DNA of 64,000 nucleotides from Herbaspirillum aquaticum (lineage in GTDB: Bacteria > Pseudomonadota > Gammaproteobacteria > Burkholderiales > Burkholderiaceae_D), in NCBI RefSeq assembly GCF_002213425.1, contig NZ_NJGV01000001.1, positions 124,001-188,000 on the forward strand. The letters run 5' to 3'. The notes beneath the pieces are model-generated. The model saw only the letters and a list, made by a program, of their open reading frames with translations, was not told the origin of the DNA and searched no databases. Below, piece by piece: positions 1 through 9,377 of this stretch; position 1 is the first letter of the stretch, and each line of letters opens with the position of its first letter. A program made the position numbers and the translations under genes.

Positions 1-89
1 CCCGAAGCTGGCATCACCGCACGGAAGCGCCGCGCTTTGGGTATCATGGCGGCCACCTTGTCCCAACCTGATCAATGGATGAACCCCTC

Positions 90-866
90 ATGCTGATTGT
101 TTTGTCTCCCGCCAAATCGCTGGACTACGACACGCCGCCCACCACCGACCTGCACACCACGCCGGCTTTCGTGCCGCGTTCGGCGCAGCTCATCGAAGTG
201 CTCAAGACCAAGTCGCCGGCCGAGATCGGCAGCCTCATGGGTATCTCCGACCAGCTGTCGGTGCTGAACGTGAACCGCTATGCCAGCTGGTCGCGCAAGT
301 TCACCACCAAGAATGCCAAGCAAGCCGTGCTGGCCTTCAACGGCGATGTCTACGAAGGGCTGGACGCGGGCTCGCTCAATGCCAAGCAACTGGACTACCT
401 GCAGAATCACGTGCGCATTCTCTCGGGCCTTTACGGCATGCTGCGCCCGCTGGACCTGATGCAGCCGTATCGCCTGGAGATGGGCACCAAGCTGGCCAAT
501 CCGGGCGGCAAGGATCTGTATGCCTTCTGGGGCAACGAGATCACCGATGCGCTCAATGGCGAACTGGCGTCGCAGAAGGCCCCGGTACTGGTCAACCTGG
601 CGTCGGAGGAATACTTCAAGGTGGTCAAGCCCAAGCTGCTCAAGGCACAGGTGATCTCGCCGGTGTTCGAAGACTGGAAGGGCGGCAAGTACAAGATCAT
701 TTCCTTCTACGCCAAGCGCGCGCGCGGTTTGATGGCGCGTTATGCGGCCCAGAAGAACATCAGCCAGCCGGAAAAGCTCAAGGCCTTCGACGTGGACGGC
801 TATGCCTTCGCGCCGGACGCCTCCACCGAGAGCAGCTGGGTGTTCCGACGCAAACTGGAAGCCTGA
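90..866 (+). CDS. yaaA: Peroxide stress protein YaaA (DUF328/UPF0246)
   Basis: The protein opens with the family signature [16 protein letters not shown] and is 258 residues long, the usual family size. YaaA lowers intracellular free iron and so limits Fenton damage during hydrogen peroxide stress; it is cytoplasmic. An in-frame ATG at 75 would add five residues (MDEPL), but the family normally begins at MLIVLSP, so 90 is preferred. A bidirectional terminator follows it and separates it from the convergent bamD. Family assignment is secure; the iron role is known from E. coli and is inferred here. Confidence 0.93.
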   Translation: MLIVLSPAKSLDYDTPPTTDLHTTPAFVPRSAQLIEVLKTKSPAEIGSLMGISDQLSVLNVNRYASWSRKFTTKNAKQAVLAFNGDVYEGLDAGSLNAKQLDYLQNHVRILSGLYGMLRPLDLMQPYRLEMGTKLANPGGKDLYAFWGNEITDALNGELASQKAPVLVNLASEEYFKVVKPKLLKAQVISPVFEDWKGGKYKIISFYAKRARGLMARYAAQKNISQPEKLKAFDVDGYAFAPDASTESSWVFRRKLEA

Positions 867-911
867 CGGCGCACGCATACCGGCTCAGGCCGCTTGCCCG
901 GGCCGGACAAC

Positions 912-947
912 AAAAAACCCTCGCCATCTGCATGGCGAGGGTTTTTT
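912..947. terminator. Bidirectional intrinsic terminator between yaaA and bamD
   Basis: A ten-pair stem (CCCTCGCCAT / ATGGCGAGGG) with a four-base loop is flanked by an A-run on the left and a T-run on the right. It can therefore end transcription of yaaA on the plus strand and of bamD on the minus strand. Confidence 0.88.
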
Positions 948-972
948 ATCGGGCGTTGCCGGTGTGCCGGTC

Positions 973-1773
973 TTACCAGATCTTCCACCAGGGCTTGGCC
1001 TTCTGCTTGGGGCCACCGGTGTACCAGGGGCTGTTGGGATAGGTTGCCTGGATGATGCGTTCGGTGTCTTCCTTCAGCTTGGTCTGGTCCAGGGCTTCGT
1101 AGGAGCGCATCAGGATGAACAGCGCCTCTTCATTGGCCGGGGAGTCCGGATATTGCTTGATGGCAGCCTGCGCACGGTTGGCGGCCGACACGTAGGCGCC
1201 ACGGCGGAAGTAGTAGTTGGCTACGTGGACGTCGTACTGGGACATCGCATTGACCAGGTATTTCATGCGGGCAATGGCGTCCGGGGTGTACTTGCTGTCC
1301 GGGAAACGTTCAGCCAGCAGCTTGAACGAATCGAAGGCGTCACGCATGGCCTTGGGATCGCGCTCAGTGTTGTCCTGGTCGGTGAAGGTGTCGAAGATGC
1401 TGGTGCGATCATTGAAGTTGATCAGGCCACGCAGGTAATACATGTAGTCGACATTGGGGTGGTTCGGGTGCAGCTTGATGAAGCGGTCCACCGCTGCCAG
1501 GCCTTGCGCCTGCTCGTTCTGGCGGTAATAGGCGTAGGCGATGTCCATCTGCGCCTGCTGGGCGTAGGTGCCGAAGGGGTAGCGCGATTCCAGCTTCTCG
1601 AAGTACTTGATGGCCTTGTCGTAGCCGCCGGCATTCAGTTCATCCTTGGCTTCCGAGTATAATTTCGAGGCAGACCAGCCGACCGTCTCGTCTTTTTGTT
1701 CCGGCAAGAGGCCGCAGGCGGTGAGCGAGAGGGCAAAACCGATGATGAAGAACTTCAATAAGATTTTGTGCAT
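973..1773 (-). CDS. bamD: Outer membrane assembly lipoprotein BamD
   Basis: BamD is the essential lipoprotein of the BAM complex that folds beta-barrel proteins into the outer membrane. The 266-residue product has a lipoprotein signal (residues 1-20, SLTAC with the lipidated Cys at 20) followed by TPR-type helices (YDKAIKYFEKLESRYPFG and similar). The ORF is open further upstream, but the lipobox fixes the start at 1773. It is divergent from rluD across 112 bases, a common betaproteobacterial arrangement. BamB, another BAM lipoprotein, is encoded at the other end of the window. Confidence 0.95.
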   Translation of the reverse strand: MHKILLKFFIIGFALSLTACGLLPEQKDETVGWSASKLYSEAKDELNAGGYDKAIKYFEKLESRYPFGTYAQQAQMDIAYAYYRQNEQAQGLAAVDRFIKLHPNHPNVDYMYYLRGLINFNDRTSIFDTFTDQDNTERDPKAMRDAFDSFKLLAERFPDSKYTPDAIARMKYLVNAMSQYDVHVANYYFRRGAYVSAANRAQAAIKQYPDSPANEEALFILMRSYEALDQTKLKEDTERIIQATYPNSPWYTGGPKQKAKPWWKIW

Positions 1774-1885
1774 GACTCTTGTGTGCTTGTCTGGGACTAT
1801 CAGTTGTGCATGGCGCTGTGCGCCTACCCGAGCCGGCTGCATCGATACCCGAAATACAATCAACCCGATCCGGCGATTATAGCTG

Positions 1886-3004
1886 ATGTCACGTAAGAAA
1901 CCCCTTCCGATTACAAATGGCGATGAGCCTGTAAAGACCGACCTCCCGCTGGAGGACGATTTCGATGACGGCGAGCAAGCCGGCAACGAAAGCGTCTCCG
2001 GCCTGGAGCCCCTGAGTTTCCGCCTCGACGATGAGGTGATCGGCCAGCGGCTGGACAAGGTCCTCTCTGGCCTGATGCCCGAATTTTCGCGCAGCCGCAT
2101 CCAGCAATGGATCGAAGACGGCCACGTCACCGTGGACGGTGCGCCCGCCAAGGGCAAGATGACCATGCTGGGCGACGAGCTGGTGGAGGTGGCGCCGCAA
2201 TCGGTGCCGGCCGACCAGCCTTATGCCCCGGAAGCCATGGCGCTGGACATCCTGCACGAGGACAAGTCCATCATCATCTTGAACAAGCCCGCCGGCCTGG
2301 TGGTGCATCCTGCCGCCGGCAACTGGAGCGGCACGCTGTTGAACGGCCTGCTGCATCATTGCCCGGGCCTGGCCAACGTGCCGCGCGCCGGCATCGTGCA
2401 CCGGCTGGACAAGGAAACCAGCGGCCTCATGGTGGTGGCCAAGACCCTGGCCGCCCAGACCGACCTGGTGCGCCAGTTGCAGGCGCGCAGCATGAAACGC
2501 CAGTACCTGGCCCTGGTCTGGGGCCTGCCGCAGCTCTCCGGCACCATCAATGCGCCGATGGCGCGCCACCCGCGCGACCGCATCAAGATGGCGGTGTCGC
2601 AAAGCATGCGCGCCAAGCCGGCCGTGACCCATTACCGTCGCCTGGCCACTGGCGAGATCGACCGCAAGCCGGTCAGCCTGGTGCATTGCCGCCTGGAAAC
2701 CGGCCGTACCCACCAGATCCGCGTGCACCTGCAGTCGCTGGGCTTCGCGCTGGTGGGCGATGCGCTGTACGGCAAGCAGCACCTGGCTTCGGTCTTCCCG
2801 CGCCAGGCCTTGCTGGCCGGCCGCCTGGGCCTGGTGCATCCGACCTCCGGCAAGTTCCGGCAGTGGGCCGCACCCTTGCCGGCGGATATCGAAGCCCTGC
2901 TCAAGAGCGCCAACATCGACCCGGCCCTGGCGGTCATCCCGGAGATGAGCGAGGAGGCCGACCCGGTCCTGGGCGACTATGACGAAGACGATGACGACTA
3001 TTGA
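1886..3004 (+). CDS. rluD: 23S rRNA pseudouridine synthase RluD
   Basis: RluD makes pseudouridines at 1911, 1915 and 1917 in helix 69 of 23S rRNA. The 372-residue protein has an acidic N-terminal extension (about residues 1-45), an S4 RNA-binding domain (about 45-110) and the RluA-family catalytic core with HRLDKETSG at 172-180, the catalytic Asp being 175. The RTHQIRVH motif follows. The C-terminal tail is acidic (EDDDDY). pgeF starts 12 bases downstream, so the two are probably co-transcribed; rluD-pgeF is a widespread pair. Confidence 0.95.
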   Translation: MSRKKPLPITNGDEPVKTDLPLEDDFDDGEQAGNESVSGLEPLSFRLDDEVIGQRLDKVLSGLMPEFSRSRIQQWIEDGHVTVDGAPAKGKMTMLGDELVEVAPQSVPADQPYAPEAMALDILHEDKSIIILNKPAGLVVHPAAGNWSGTLLNGLLHHCPGLANVPRAGIVHRLDKETSGLMVVAKTLAAQTDLVRQLQARSMKRQYLALVWGLPQLSGTINAPMARHPRDRIKMAVSQSMRAKPAVTHYRRLATGEIDRKPVSLVHCRLETGRTHQIRVHLQSLGFALVGDALYGKQHLASVFPRQALLAGRLGLVHPTSGKFRQWAAPLPADIEALLKSANIDPALAVIPEMSEEADPVLGDYDEDDDDY

Positions 3005-3016
3005 GCGAGCCCGCCC

Positions 3017-3763
3017 ATGCAACTGCTGATCCCCGACTGGGCCGCACCCGGCAACGTCGCTGCCCTCACCACCCTGCGTGAAGGTGGTTTCAGTGCCGCC
3101 CCCTATGGCGACGGCCAGGGTGGGGGCGGCCTGAACCTGGGAACGCATGTCGACGATGACCCCGCCCTGGTGGCGCGCAATCGTGCGCTGCTGCAGCGCT
3201 TGCTGCCGTCTGAGCCGGCCTGGTTGACGCAGGTGCATGGCGTGGCCGTGCTTGATGCAGCCGCATTGCCCGACCAGCCCACGGCCGATGCCTGCATCAG
3301 CAGCACCCGTGGCGCGGTATGCGTGATGATGACAGCCGATTGCCTGCCGGTGCTGTTCTCTGACCGTGCCGGCACGGTGGTCGGTGCGGCCCATGCAGGT
3401 TGGCGCGGACTGGCCGCCGGTGTGCTCGAAGCCACCGTGGCTGCCATGCGCGCGCGTGGTGCGCAGGACATCATCGCCTGGCTAGGGCCGGCCATCGGGC
3501 CGGAACAGTTCGAGGTCGGGGCCGAAGTGCGCGAGGCCTTCCTGGCGCAGCAGTCCACGGCGCAACAGGCCTTCCGCGCTTATCCCGGCCGTCCCGGCAA
3601 GTACCTGGCCGACATCTATACGCTGGCCCGCCAGCGGCTGGCCGGCGTGGATGTGCATGAGGTCACCGGTGGTGGACTGTGTACCGTCACCGATCCGCGT
3701 TTCTATTCATATCGGCGCGACAAGACCACCGGGCGCATGGGCTCGCTGATCTGGCTCAAGTGA
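3017..3763 (+). CDS. pgeF: Laccase-domain purine nucleoside phosphorylase / peptidoglycan editing factor PgeF (YfiH)
   Basis: The 248-residue protein is a member of the YfiH/DUF152 multicopper-oxidase-like fold, with the typical TQVHG, TADCLPVLF and HAGWRGL motifs carrying the metal-binding His and Cys residues. Family members act as purine nucleoside phosphorylases or adenosine deaminases, and E. coli PgeF prevents misincorporation of non-standard residues in peptidoglycan precursors. Which activity dominates here cannot be read from the sequence. It lies 12 bases after rluD and ends at a probable terminator. Confidence 0.92.
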   Translation: MQLLIPDWAAPGNVAALTTLREGGFSAAPYGDGQGGGGLNLGTHVDDDPALVARNRALLQRLLPSEPAWLTQVHGVAVLDAAALPDQPTADACISSTRGAVCVMMTADCLPVLFSDRAGTVVGAAHAGWRGLAAGVLEATVAAMRARGAQDIIAWLGPAIGPEQFEVGAEVREAFLAQQSTAQQAFRAYPGRPGKYLADIYTLARQRLAGVDVHEVTGGGLCTVTDPRFYSYRRDKTTGRMGSLIWLK

Positions 3764-3765
3764 TG

Positions 3766-3794
3766 ATGGCGGCTCTGCGGAACCGCCATTTTTC
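3766..3794 (+). terminator. Intrinsic terminator after pgeF
   Basis: ATGGCGG at 3766-3772 pairs with CCGCCAT at 3783-3789 around a ten-base loop and runs into a T-rich stretch. It separates rluD-pgeF from the convergent LysR gene. Confidence 0.7.
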
Positions 3795-3809
3795 TTGATT
3801 CGTGATGCT

Positions 3810-4703
3810 TCAGGCGTGGCGCTGCAAGGCCAGGATCAGCTCGCGCGTATGCCCTGGCAAGCCTTCCAGTCCGCGCACGCAGATGAGCAGCTGGCGCCGG
3901 CTCCAGCCGTCGGTGAGCGGGATGGCGCGAATGTCCATGTGCGCCGCGCAGTCCTGGGCCGCCGTCGCCGGCATCACGGCCACGCCGACCTGATGCTCCA
4001 CCATGCGGCAGATGCCATCGAAACTGCGGAGCCGCACGCGGTATTGCAGGCGCCGGCCCGCGCGGGTGGCATGGCCGGAGAGGTGCTGCTGCAGCGCGCT
4101 GTCGCCGGACAATCCGACGAAATCCTCCCCCAGCAATTCGCTGAAGGCCAGGGACTTGCGCCGTGCCAGCGGATGCTTCTTTGACAGCACTGCCACCAGG
4201 TGGTCCTGGCGGAAGGGGTAGGTCTGCAGCGGTCCACTGTCGGTGGAGTCGGCGATGATGCCGACATCGGCCACCCCGTCGACGACCGCCTGCACCACTT
4301 CATAGCTCAGTTTTTCTTCCAGTTCGATATCGGTGTGCGGATGCCGCGCCAGGAAGCGCGCCAGCGCCTCCGGCAGGAACTCGGTCATGGCCGAGGTATT
4401 GCACAAGAGTCGGATGTGACCTTTGAGGCCCTGCGCATACTGGCCAAGTTCATCGCGCAGTTGTTCCATCTGCTGCGCCATCATGCGTGCGTGATGGGCC
4501 AGGGCGCGGCCGGCATCGGTGGTCTGTACGCCGCGCCGGCCGCGCTCCAGCAAGGCCGTCCCCAGCGCATCTTCCATGTTGCGGATGCGCGCACTGGCCG
4601 AGGCCAGCGCCATGTGGGCGCGTTCGGCCCCGCCGGTGATGCTGCCGCTTTCCACGATGTGCAGGAAAAGACGCAGGTCGGACAATTCGAAGCGATGGCT
4701 CAT
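3810..4703 (-). CDS. LysR-family transcriptional regulator
   Basis: A 297-residue protein with the LysR plan: N-terminal winged helix (about residues 1-65: LRLFLHIVESGSITGGAE then ASASARIRNMEDALGTALLERG) and a periplasmic-binding-like effector domain. The reading frame is open upstream, but MSHRFELSDLRLFLHIVESGS is the family-like N-terminus, giving the start at 4703. It is divergent from the TauE/SafE permease gene; LysR proteins often control the adjacent divergent gene, so that permease is the likely target. The ligand is unknown. Confidence 0.9.
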   Translation of the reverse strand: MSHRFELSDLRLFLHIVESGSITGGAERAHMALASASARIRNMEDALGTALLERGRRGVQTTDAGRALAHHARMMAQQMEQLRDELGQYAQGLKGHIRLLCNTSAMTEFLPEALARFLARHPHTDIELEEKLSYEVVQAVVDGVADVGIIADSTDSGPLQTYPFRQDHLVAVLSKKHPLARRKSLAFSELLGEDFVGLSGDSALQQHLSGHATRAGRRLQYRVRLRSFDGICRMVEHQVGVAVMPATAAQDCAAHMDIRAIPLTDGWSRRQLLICVRGLEGLPGHTRELILALQRHA

Positions 4704-4892
4704 CGGCGTACTGGTTGAAGGGAAGAAGGGGGCATCTCGACGTTGTGCCTTCGGCCAGGCCGAAGGCTGGCTAAGTGTATTCCACATTTCCAGCGCGGGC
4801 GAGGACTGGCAGACTGGGAAACCTTGCTACCCCCGCTGCCTTGTCATCCCGGTTCCATTCCTGCCATGCCCAGCCTGCTTTCCCTCGTCGAC

Positions 4893-5651
4893 ATGAATGC
4901 CACCGTGCTTGCCGTGAGCCTGGCCGTGTTCCTGTTGGCCGGCTTCGTCAAGGGCGTCATCGGACTGGGTTTGCCGACGGTGGCGGTCGGATTGCTGAGC
5001 CTGGTGATGCCGCCGGTGCAGGCAGCGGCGCTGCTGATCGTGCCGTCGATGGTCACCAATGGCTGGCAGCTGGCCACCGGCGGTGCCTTCCTGATGCTGG
5101 CCAAGCGCCTGTGGGCGCTGCTTGCGGGCGTGGTGGTCGGCACCCTGGCCGGTGCCGGGTTCATGCGTGCCGATGGGGGGCGCCATGCCATCGTGGTGCT
5201 GGGCGTGGCGCTGATGCTGTATGCGCTGGCCGGCTTGGCGGCCTGGACGCCGACGGTGCAGCCTCGCCACGAGCGCTGGTGGTCACCCGTCATCGGCCTG
5301 ATGACCGGACTGGTGACGGCCGCCACGGGCGTATTCGTCATTCCGGTGGTGCCATACTTGCAGGCGCTGGGCTTGCCGCGCGATCAACTGATCCAGGCGC
5401 TGGGACTGTCCTTTACGGTGTCTACCGTGGCCCTGGCGGTGAACCTGGGGCAGGGCGGAGCCTTCAGCGCAGGCGTAGGCTGGGTTTCGCTGATCGTGCT
5501 GGTGCCAGCCTTGTTGGGCATGGCGCTGGGCACCCGCGTGCGGGGGCGGGTGCGGGCTGCCACCTTCCGGCGCTGCTTCTTCATCGGCTTGCTGCTGCTG
5601 GGCTTGCACCTGGCCTGGCACCTGCCCGACCTGCTGGAGGCGGGACGATGA
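4893..5651 (+). CDS. TauE/SafE-family (TSUP) membrane permease
   Basis: About 252 residues, nearly all hydrophobic, with repeated Gly-rich membrane helices (LAGFVKGVIGLGLPTVAVG near the N-terminus and a matching GLMTGLVTAATGVFVIPVV in the second half). This inverted two-half layout is typical of TSUP transporters, which move sulfite, sulfoacetate or other small anions. Substrate is not predictable here. An in-frame ATG at 4866 could add nine residues; no clear ribosome site decides between them. Its stop overlaps the ATG of the next small gene. The divergent LysR gene probably regulates it. Confidence 0.85.
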   Translation: MNATVLAVSLAVFLLAGFVKGVIGLGLPTVAVGLLSLVMPPVQAAALLIVPSMVTNGWQLATGGAFLMLAKRLWALLAGVVVGTLAGAGFMRADGGRHAIVVLGVALMLYALAGLAAWTPTVQPRHERWWSPVIGLMTGLVTAATGVFVIPVVPYLQALGLPRDQLIQALGLSFTVSTVALAVNLGQGGAFSAGVGWVSLIVLVPALLGMALGTRVRGRVRAATFRRCFFIGLLLLGLHLAWHLPDLLEAGR

Positions 5652-5911
5652 GGCCGGTTTCCATGCAGCCCTGCGGCTGGCAGATCGAAGGTCCCACAGA
5701 GCGGCAGGCCAATGAAGTCCACGTCTACGCCTGGCTCGATGGCAGCATGATCGCCATGCTTGATTGTGAGTTACGTGACAGTGGAAGGTTGAAGTTACGT
5801 ATGGCCTATGTCTCGCCGCCCTGGCGTGGATCAGCCGTTTTGCGCGACATGCTTGCCGTACTGAAACCCCGCTATCGCCAGATTGCCTTGCGGCGGGTGG
5901 CGCGGCGCTGA
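5648..5911 (+). CDS. Small hypothetical protein translationally coupled to the permease
   Basis: An 87-residue reading frame whose ATG overlaps the permease stop (ATGA at 5648-5651), which suggests translational coupling. It contains a single AYVSPPWRG-type segment that faintly resembles the acetyl-CoA loop region of GNAT acetyltransferases, but it is much shorter than a full GNAT domain and lacks the complete glycine signature, so no function is assigned. Codon use is less biased than in neighbours (several TTG, TTA, AGT, CGT codons), consistent with weak expression or a recently acquired or decaying gene. Confidence 0.55.
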   Translation: MRPVSMQPCGWQIEGPTERQANEVHVYAWLDGSMIAMLDCELRDSGRLKLRMAYVSPPWRGSAVLRDMLAVLKPRYRQIALRRVARR

Positions 5912-6066
5912 ACCGCATCCTATTCTTTTGCAGAGTTTTGCTGCTCGCACCCGACGCATGATGCAGTGCGCAAACCGGCGCGGTTCGGGCGTCTCAAGCT
6001 CACGATGATGGTGCGCGCTGATCCCTTTTTCTAAGTTTTCAACGCCGGCCTTGCCGGCCCCTGCAT

Positions 6067-6336
6067 TCACGCGTGCGGATCATGCGGCGTATCCAAGTTG
6101 GGATCGGACTCGCGTTTAACGGAACGGTCATCTTTGATTTCTTCCTTGCGCTCGGCTGCCAATTTCTTCATCTTTTGACGATTCCGCTTGCGTTGCGGCG
6201 TACCCATCAGGTATAAAACGATGGTCAGGGGAATTATCCCGTACAGCAGGAAAGTGGCGACGCCAGCGACCGCCGACTGTTCGGTGATCGACATCATGAA
6301 GACGACGTAGAGCCATGCGATAGCGACGATGACCAT
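6067..6336 (-). CDS. Small conserved membrane protein next to phaC
   Basis: An 89-residue product with two hydrophobic segments (about residues 1-15 and 22-42, FLLYGIIPLTIVLYLMG) followed by a very basic and then acidic cytoplasmic tail (QRKRNRQKMKKLAAERKEE ... DPNLDTPHDPHA). The frame extends upstream past the phaC start; ATG at 6336 avoids that overlap and starts the first membrane helix. It is divergent from phaC with a 56-base gap. Function is unknown; no link to PHB metabolism is shown by the sequence itself. Confidence 0.65.
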   Translation of the reverse strand: MVIVAIAWLYVVFMMSITEQSAVAGVATFLLYGIIPLTIVLYLMGTPQRKRNRQKMKKLAAERKEEIKDDRSVKRESDPNLDTPHDPHA

Positions 6337-6392
6337 GGTGAAATGCGCGTCGAGACAAACCGTAACGATACGCGAAAATTGCAGATCCGAGC

Positions 6393-8252
6393 ATGAACAA
6401 GCAGAATCCGCAGCAACCCTCTCCCGATGTATCCGCGTGGCTGGCACAGATGTCCGATCCGAAGTTCTGGACCTCGCTGCAGTCCCAATTCCAATCCCAG
6501 TTCGAGCAATTCAAGTCGCATTTGCCGCCCATGCCCGCGATGCCGGGCATACCGCAGATGCCGGGCTTCCAGGGTTTCCCTGGTGGCGCGATGCCGCCCG
6601 GTGCCGGGCAGATCGACCCAACGGTCCTGCTCAAGCAACTCGGCGACCTGGGGGCAAGCCTCGATCCCGCCGAGCTGGTCCGCCTGCAGCAGGACTACAC
6701 CCGCGAATTTGGTGAGCTGTGGCAGTCGATGCTGGCGGCCAAGACGCCGGCCATCACCGACCGCCGCCTGTCGGCGCCGGCCTGGCAGGAACATCCTTAC
6801 TTCGCGTTCCAGGCTGCCGCCTACCAGTTGAATTCCCGCTTCCTGCTGGCGCTGGCCGATGCGGTCAAGGGCACCGAGAAGGTGCGCCACAAACTGCGTT
6901 TTGCGGTGCAGCAGATGATCGATGCGATGTCTCCTGCGAACTTCCTGGCGACCAATCCGGTGGCACAGCAGAAGATCCTGGAGACGCGCGGCGAGAGTCT
7001 CACGCAAGGCATCGCCCAGCTGCTGGCCGACCTGCAGAAGGGGCACATCTCCCAGACCGATGAAACGGCGTTCGAGGTCGGCCGCGATGTGGGCGCCAGT
7101 GCCGGTTCAGTGATCTTCGAGAACGAGCTGTTCCAGCTGATCCAGTACGCGCCGCTGACCAAGACCGTGCATTCGGTGCCGCTGTTGATCGTGCCGCCCT
7201 GCATCAACAAGTTCTACATCCTCGACCTGCAGCCGCAGAATTCGCTGGTGCGCTATACGGTAGAGCAGGGACACACGGTGTTCCTGATTTCCTGGCGCAA
7301 CGCCGATGCGGCCGTCGAGACCGCCACCTGGGAAAACTACGTGGACGACGCCGTGGTGCGTTCCATCCATATCGTCCAGGAGATCAGCAAGCAGCCGCAG
7401 ATCAACGCCCTCGGCTTCTGTGTCGGCGGCACCATCCTCTCCTGCGCGCTGGCGCTGCTGGCTGCGCGGGGTGAAGATCCGGTGGCCAGCCTGACGCTCT
7501 TGACGACCTTCCTCGATTTCTCCGACACCGGTGCCATCGACGTCTACATCGACGAGATGCAGCTGGCCCTGCGCGAGCAGATGATCGGCCAGCGTGGCCT
7601 GATGGCCGGGCGCGATTTTGCCAGTGCCTTCTCCAGCCTGCGTCCCAACGACCTGCTGTGGAATTACGTCGAATCAAATTACCTGAAGGGCGAAAAGCCC
7701 AGCGCCTTCGACCTGCTGTACTGGAATGCCGACAGCACCAATCTGCCGGGTCCGATGTTCTGCTATTACCTGCGGCACATGTACCTGGAGAACGCACTCA
7801 AGGAGCCGGGCCGGCTGACGGTGGGCGGCGAGAAGATCGACCTGCGCAAGATCACTGCGCCGGCCTTCATCTACGCCTCGCGCGATGACCACATCGTGCC
7901 CTGGAAATCGGCCTACGCCTCGCTGGACCTGATCAATGCCGGCAAGCGCAGCAACAACCGCTTCGTGCTGGGGGCCTCGGGCCACATTGCCGGCGTGATC
8001 AATCCGGCTTCCAAGAACAAGCGCAATTACTGGGTCAACGACAAGGCCAAGGCCGGCAGCGATGCCGATGCCTGGATGGCTGGTGCCACCGAACACCCGG
8101 GCAGCTGGTGGGGCGAATGGGCGGCATTCCTGGGCAAGCACGGTGGACGCAAGGTGGCCGCACCCAAGAACCCCGGTTCGACGCGCTACAAGCCCATCGA
8201 ACCGGCACCGGGGCGCTACGTCAAGGTGAAGGCCGACCAGCTGGTGGCTTGA
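6393..8252 (+). CDS. phaC: Class I polyhydroxyalkanoate synthase
   Basis: PhaC polymerises (R)-3-hydroxybutyryl-CoA into polyhydroxybutyrate on the granule surface. The 619-residue protein has the class I N-terminal domain preceded by a Pro/Met/Gln-rich stretch (about residues 40-75). Its alpha/beta-hydrolase core carries the lipase-like box GFCVGG with nucleophile Cys343, Asp499 in DDHIVPW and His531 in GHIAGVIN. These correspond to the Cys-Asp-His triad known from Cupriavidus PhaC. phaB follows after 248 bases. In Herbaspirillum this gene is called phbC. Confidence 0.97.
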   Translation: MNKQNPQQPSPDVSAWLAQMSDPKFWTSLQSQFQSQFEQFKSHLPPMPAMPGIPQMPGFQGFPGGAMPPGAGQIDPTVLLKQLGDLGASLDPAELVRLQQDYTREFGELWQSMLAAKTPAITDRRLSAPAWQEHPYFAFQAAAYQLNSRFLLALADAVKGTEKVRHKLRFAVQQMIDAMSPANFLATNPVAQQKILETRGESLTQGIAQLLADLQKGHISQTDETAFEVGRDVGASAGSVIFENELFQLIQYAPLTKTVHSVPLLIVPPCINKFYILDLQPQNSLVRYTVEQGHTVFLISWRNADAAVETATWENYVDDAVVRSIHIVQEISKQPQINALGFCVGGTILSCALALLAARGEDPVASLTLLTTFLDFSDTGAIDVYIDEMQLALREQMIGQRGLMAGRDFASAFSSLRPNDLLWNYVESNYLKGEKPSAFDLLYWNADSTNLPGPMFCYYLRHMYLENALKEPGRLTVGGEKIDLRKITAPAFIYASRDDHIVPWKSAYASLDLINAGKRSNNRFVLGASGHIAGVINPASKNKRNYWVNDKAKAGSDADAWMAGATEHPGSWWGEWAAFLGKHGGRKVAAPKNPGSTRYKPIEPAPGRYVKVKADQLVA

Positions 8253-8500
8253 GACGAATCAGCCAGCCGGCCACTACAACCGACAGAAGCCGGCGGCATT
8301 GATGAAAAGAGGGCGGTGACCCATGCGGGCCCGCCGACAGAGAGAGACGGCTGGCAGCGCTTCCGCGGCGCAGCAGGGCCTGACAAGACAAAGGAAAGTT
8401 CTTCAGGCGAGGGGCTTCCACCAATGCGGCGCACAGCAGACGCGAAAGAGGGGAGCAGGGCTTTCCCCGATAAATCATCATCCCAATAGGAGGCAGCACA

Positions 8501-9241
8501 ATGAGCAAGCGTATCGCATATGTGACCGGTGGCATGGGCGGCATCGGAACCGCCATCTGCACCCGTCTGTGCAAGGACGGCTACACCGTGGTGGCCGGCT
8601 GCGGCCCCAATTCCACCCGCAAGGACACCTGGCTGGCGGCCATGCGCGCCCACGGCTACGACATCCATGCATCCGAGGGCAACGTCTCGGACTGGGAATC
8701 CACCAAGGCCGCCTTCGAAAAGGTGCGCGCCGAGATCGGCGAAGTGGACGTGCTGGTCAACAATGCCGGCATTACCCGTGATGGCCAGTTCCGCAAGATG
8801 AGCAAGGCAGACTGGGACGCCGTCATCGATACCAACCTGAATTCGCTCTTCAACGTTACCAAGCAGGTCATCGAGGGCATGTGCGAGCGTGGTTTTGGCC
8901 GCATCATCAACATCTCCTCGGTCAACGGCCAGAAGGGCCAGTTTGGCCAGACCAACTACTCTACCGCCAAGGCCGGCATCCACGGCTTCACCATGGCGCT
9001 GGCACAGGAAGTGGCGACCAAGGGCGTGACCGTCAATACCGTCTCGCCTGGCTACATCGGTACCGACATGGTGCGCGCGATCCGTCCGGAAGTGCTGGAG
9101 AAGATCGTCTCCGGCATTCCCGTCAAGCGCCTGGGCGAGCCGGAGGAAATCGCCTCCATCGTCGCCTGGATCGCCTCGGCTGAAGGCGGCTATGCCACCG
9201 GCTCGGACTTCTCGCTCAACGGCGGCCTGTACATGGGCTGA
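8501..9241 (+). CDS. phaB: Acetoacetyl-CoA reductase (NADPH)
   Basis: PhaB reduces acetoacetyl-CoA to (R)-3-hydroxybutyryl-CoA, the PhaC substrate. The 246-residue short-chain dehydrogenase has the nucleotide loop TGGMGGIG near residues 9-16, NNAG at 87-90, and the catalytic Ser140, Tyr153 and Lys157 (YxxxK). A strong AGGAGG site at 8488-8493 supports the start. The thiolase gene phaA is not adjacent, so the pathway's first step must be encoded elsewhere. Confidence 0.96.
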   Translation: MSKRIAYVTGGMGGIGTAICTRLCKDGYTVVAGCGPNSTRKDTWLAAMRAHGYDIHASEGNVSDWESTKAAFEKVRAEIGEVDVLVNNAGITRDGQFRKMSKADWDAVIDTNLNSLFNVTKQVIEGMCERGFGRIINISSVNGQKGQFGQTNYSTAKAGIHGFTMALAQEVATKGVTVNTVSPGYIGTDMVRAIRPEVLEKIVSGIPVKRLGEPEEIASIVAWIASAEGGYATGSDFSLNGGLYMG

Positions 9242-9362
9242 TGACGTCGTCGACGGCCACGCACGCGGCAGTGCCGCAAGCGTGGCCGTTTTTACGTGTG
9301 CCGCAGGCTGGGATTTTGTCAGTCTGGCACGTCAGGGCTCCCCTTTTGCCGCTCTTCACCCC

Positions 9363-9368
9363 TATAAT
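9363..9368 (+). promoter_or_regulatory. Candidate -10 element of the phaR promoter
   Basis: A perfect TATAAT lies 178 bases before phaR in the 304-base gap after phaB. No good -35 hexamer is present at the standard spacing, so the promoter is a proposal. The PhaR-type operator lies just downstream, where the transcription start would fall. The rest of the gap shows only purine-rich sequence. Confidence 0.45.
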
Positions 9369-9377
9369 GGCTTGCGT

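Noticed and set aside
1-74. Left edge of the window as a partial gene
   Set aside because: No reading frame on either strand continues into yaaA's neighbour with a recognisable sequence; treated as the yaaA upstream region.
9324-9340. TGGCAC resembling a sigma-54 -24 element before phaR
   Set aside because: The -12 part (TTGC at five bases after) is absent; the sequence there is GTCAGGGC.
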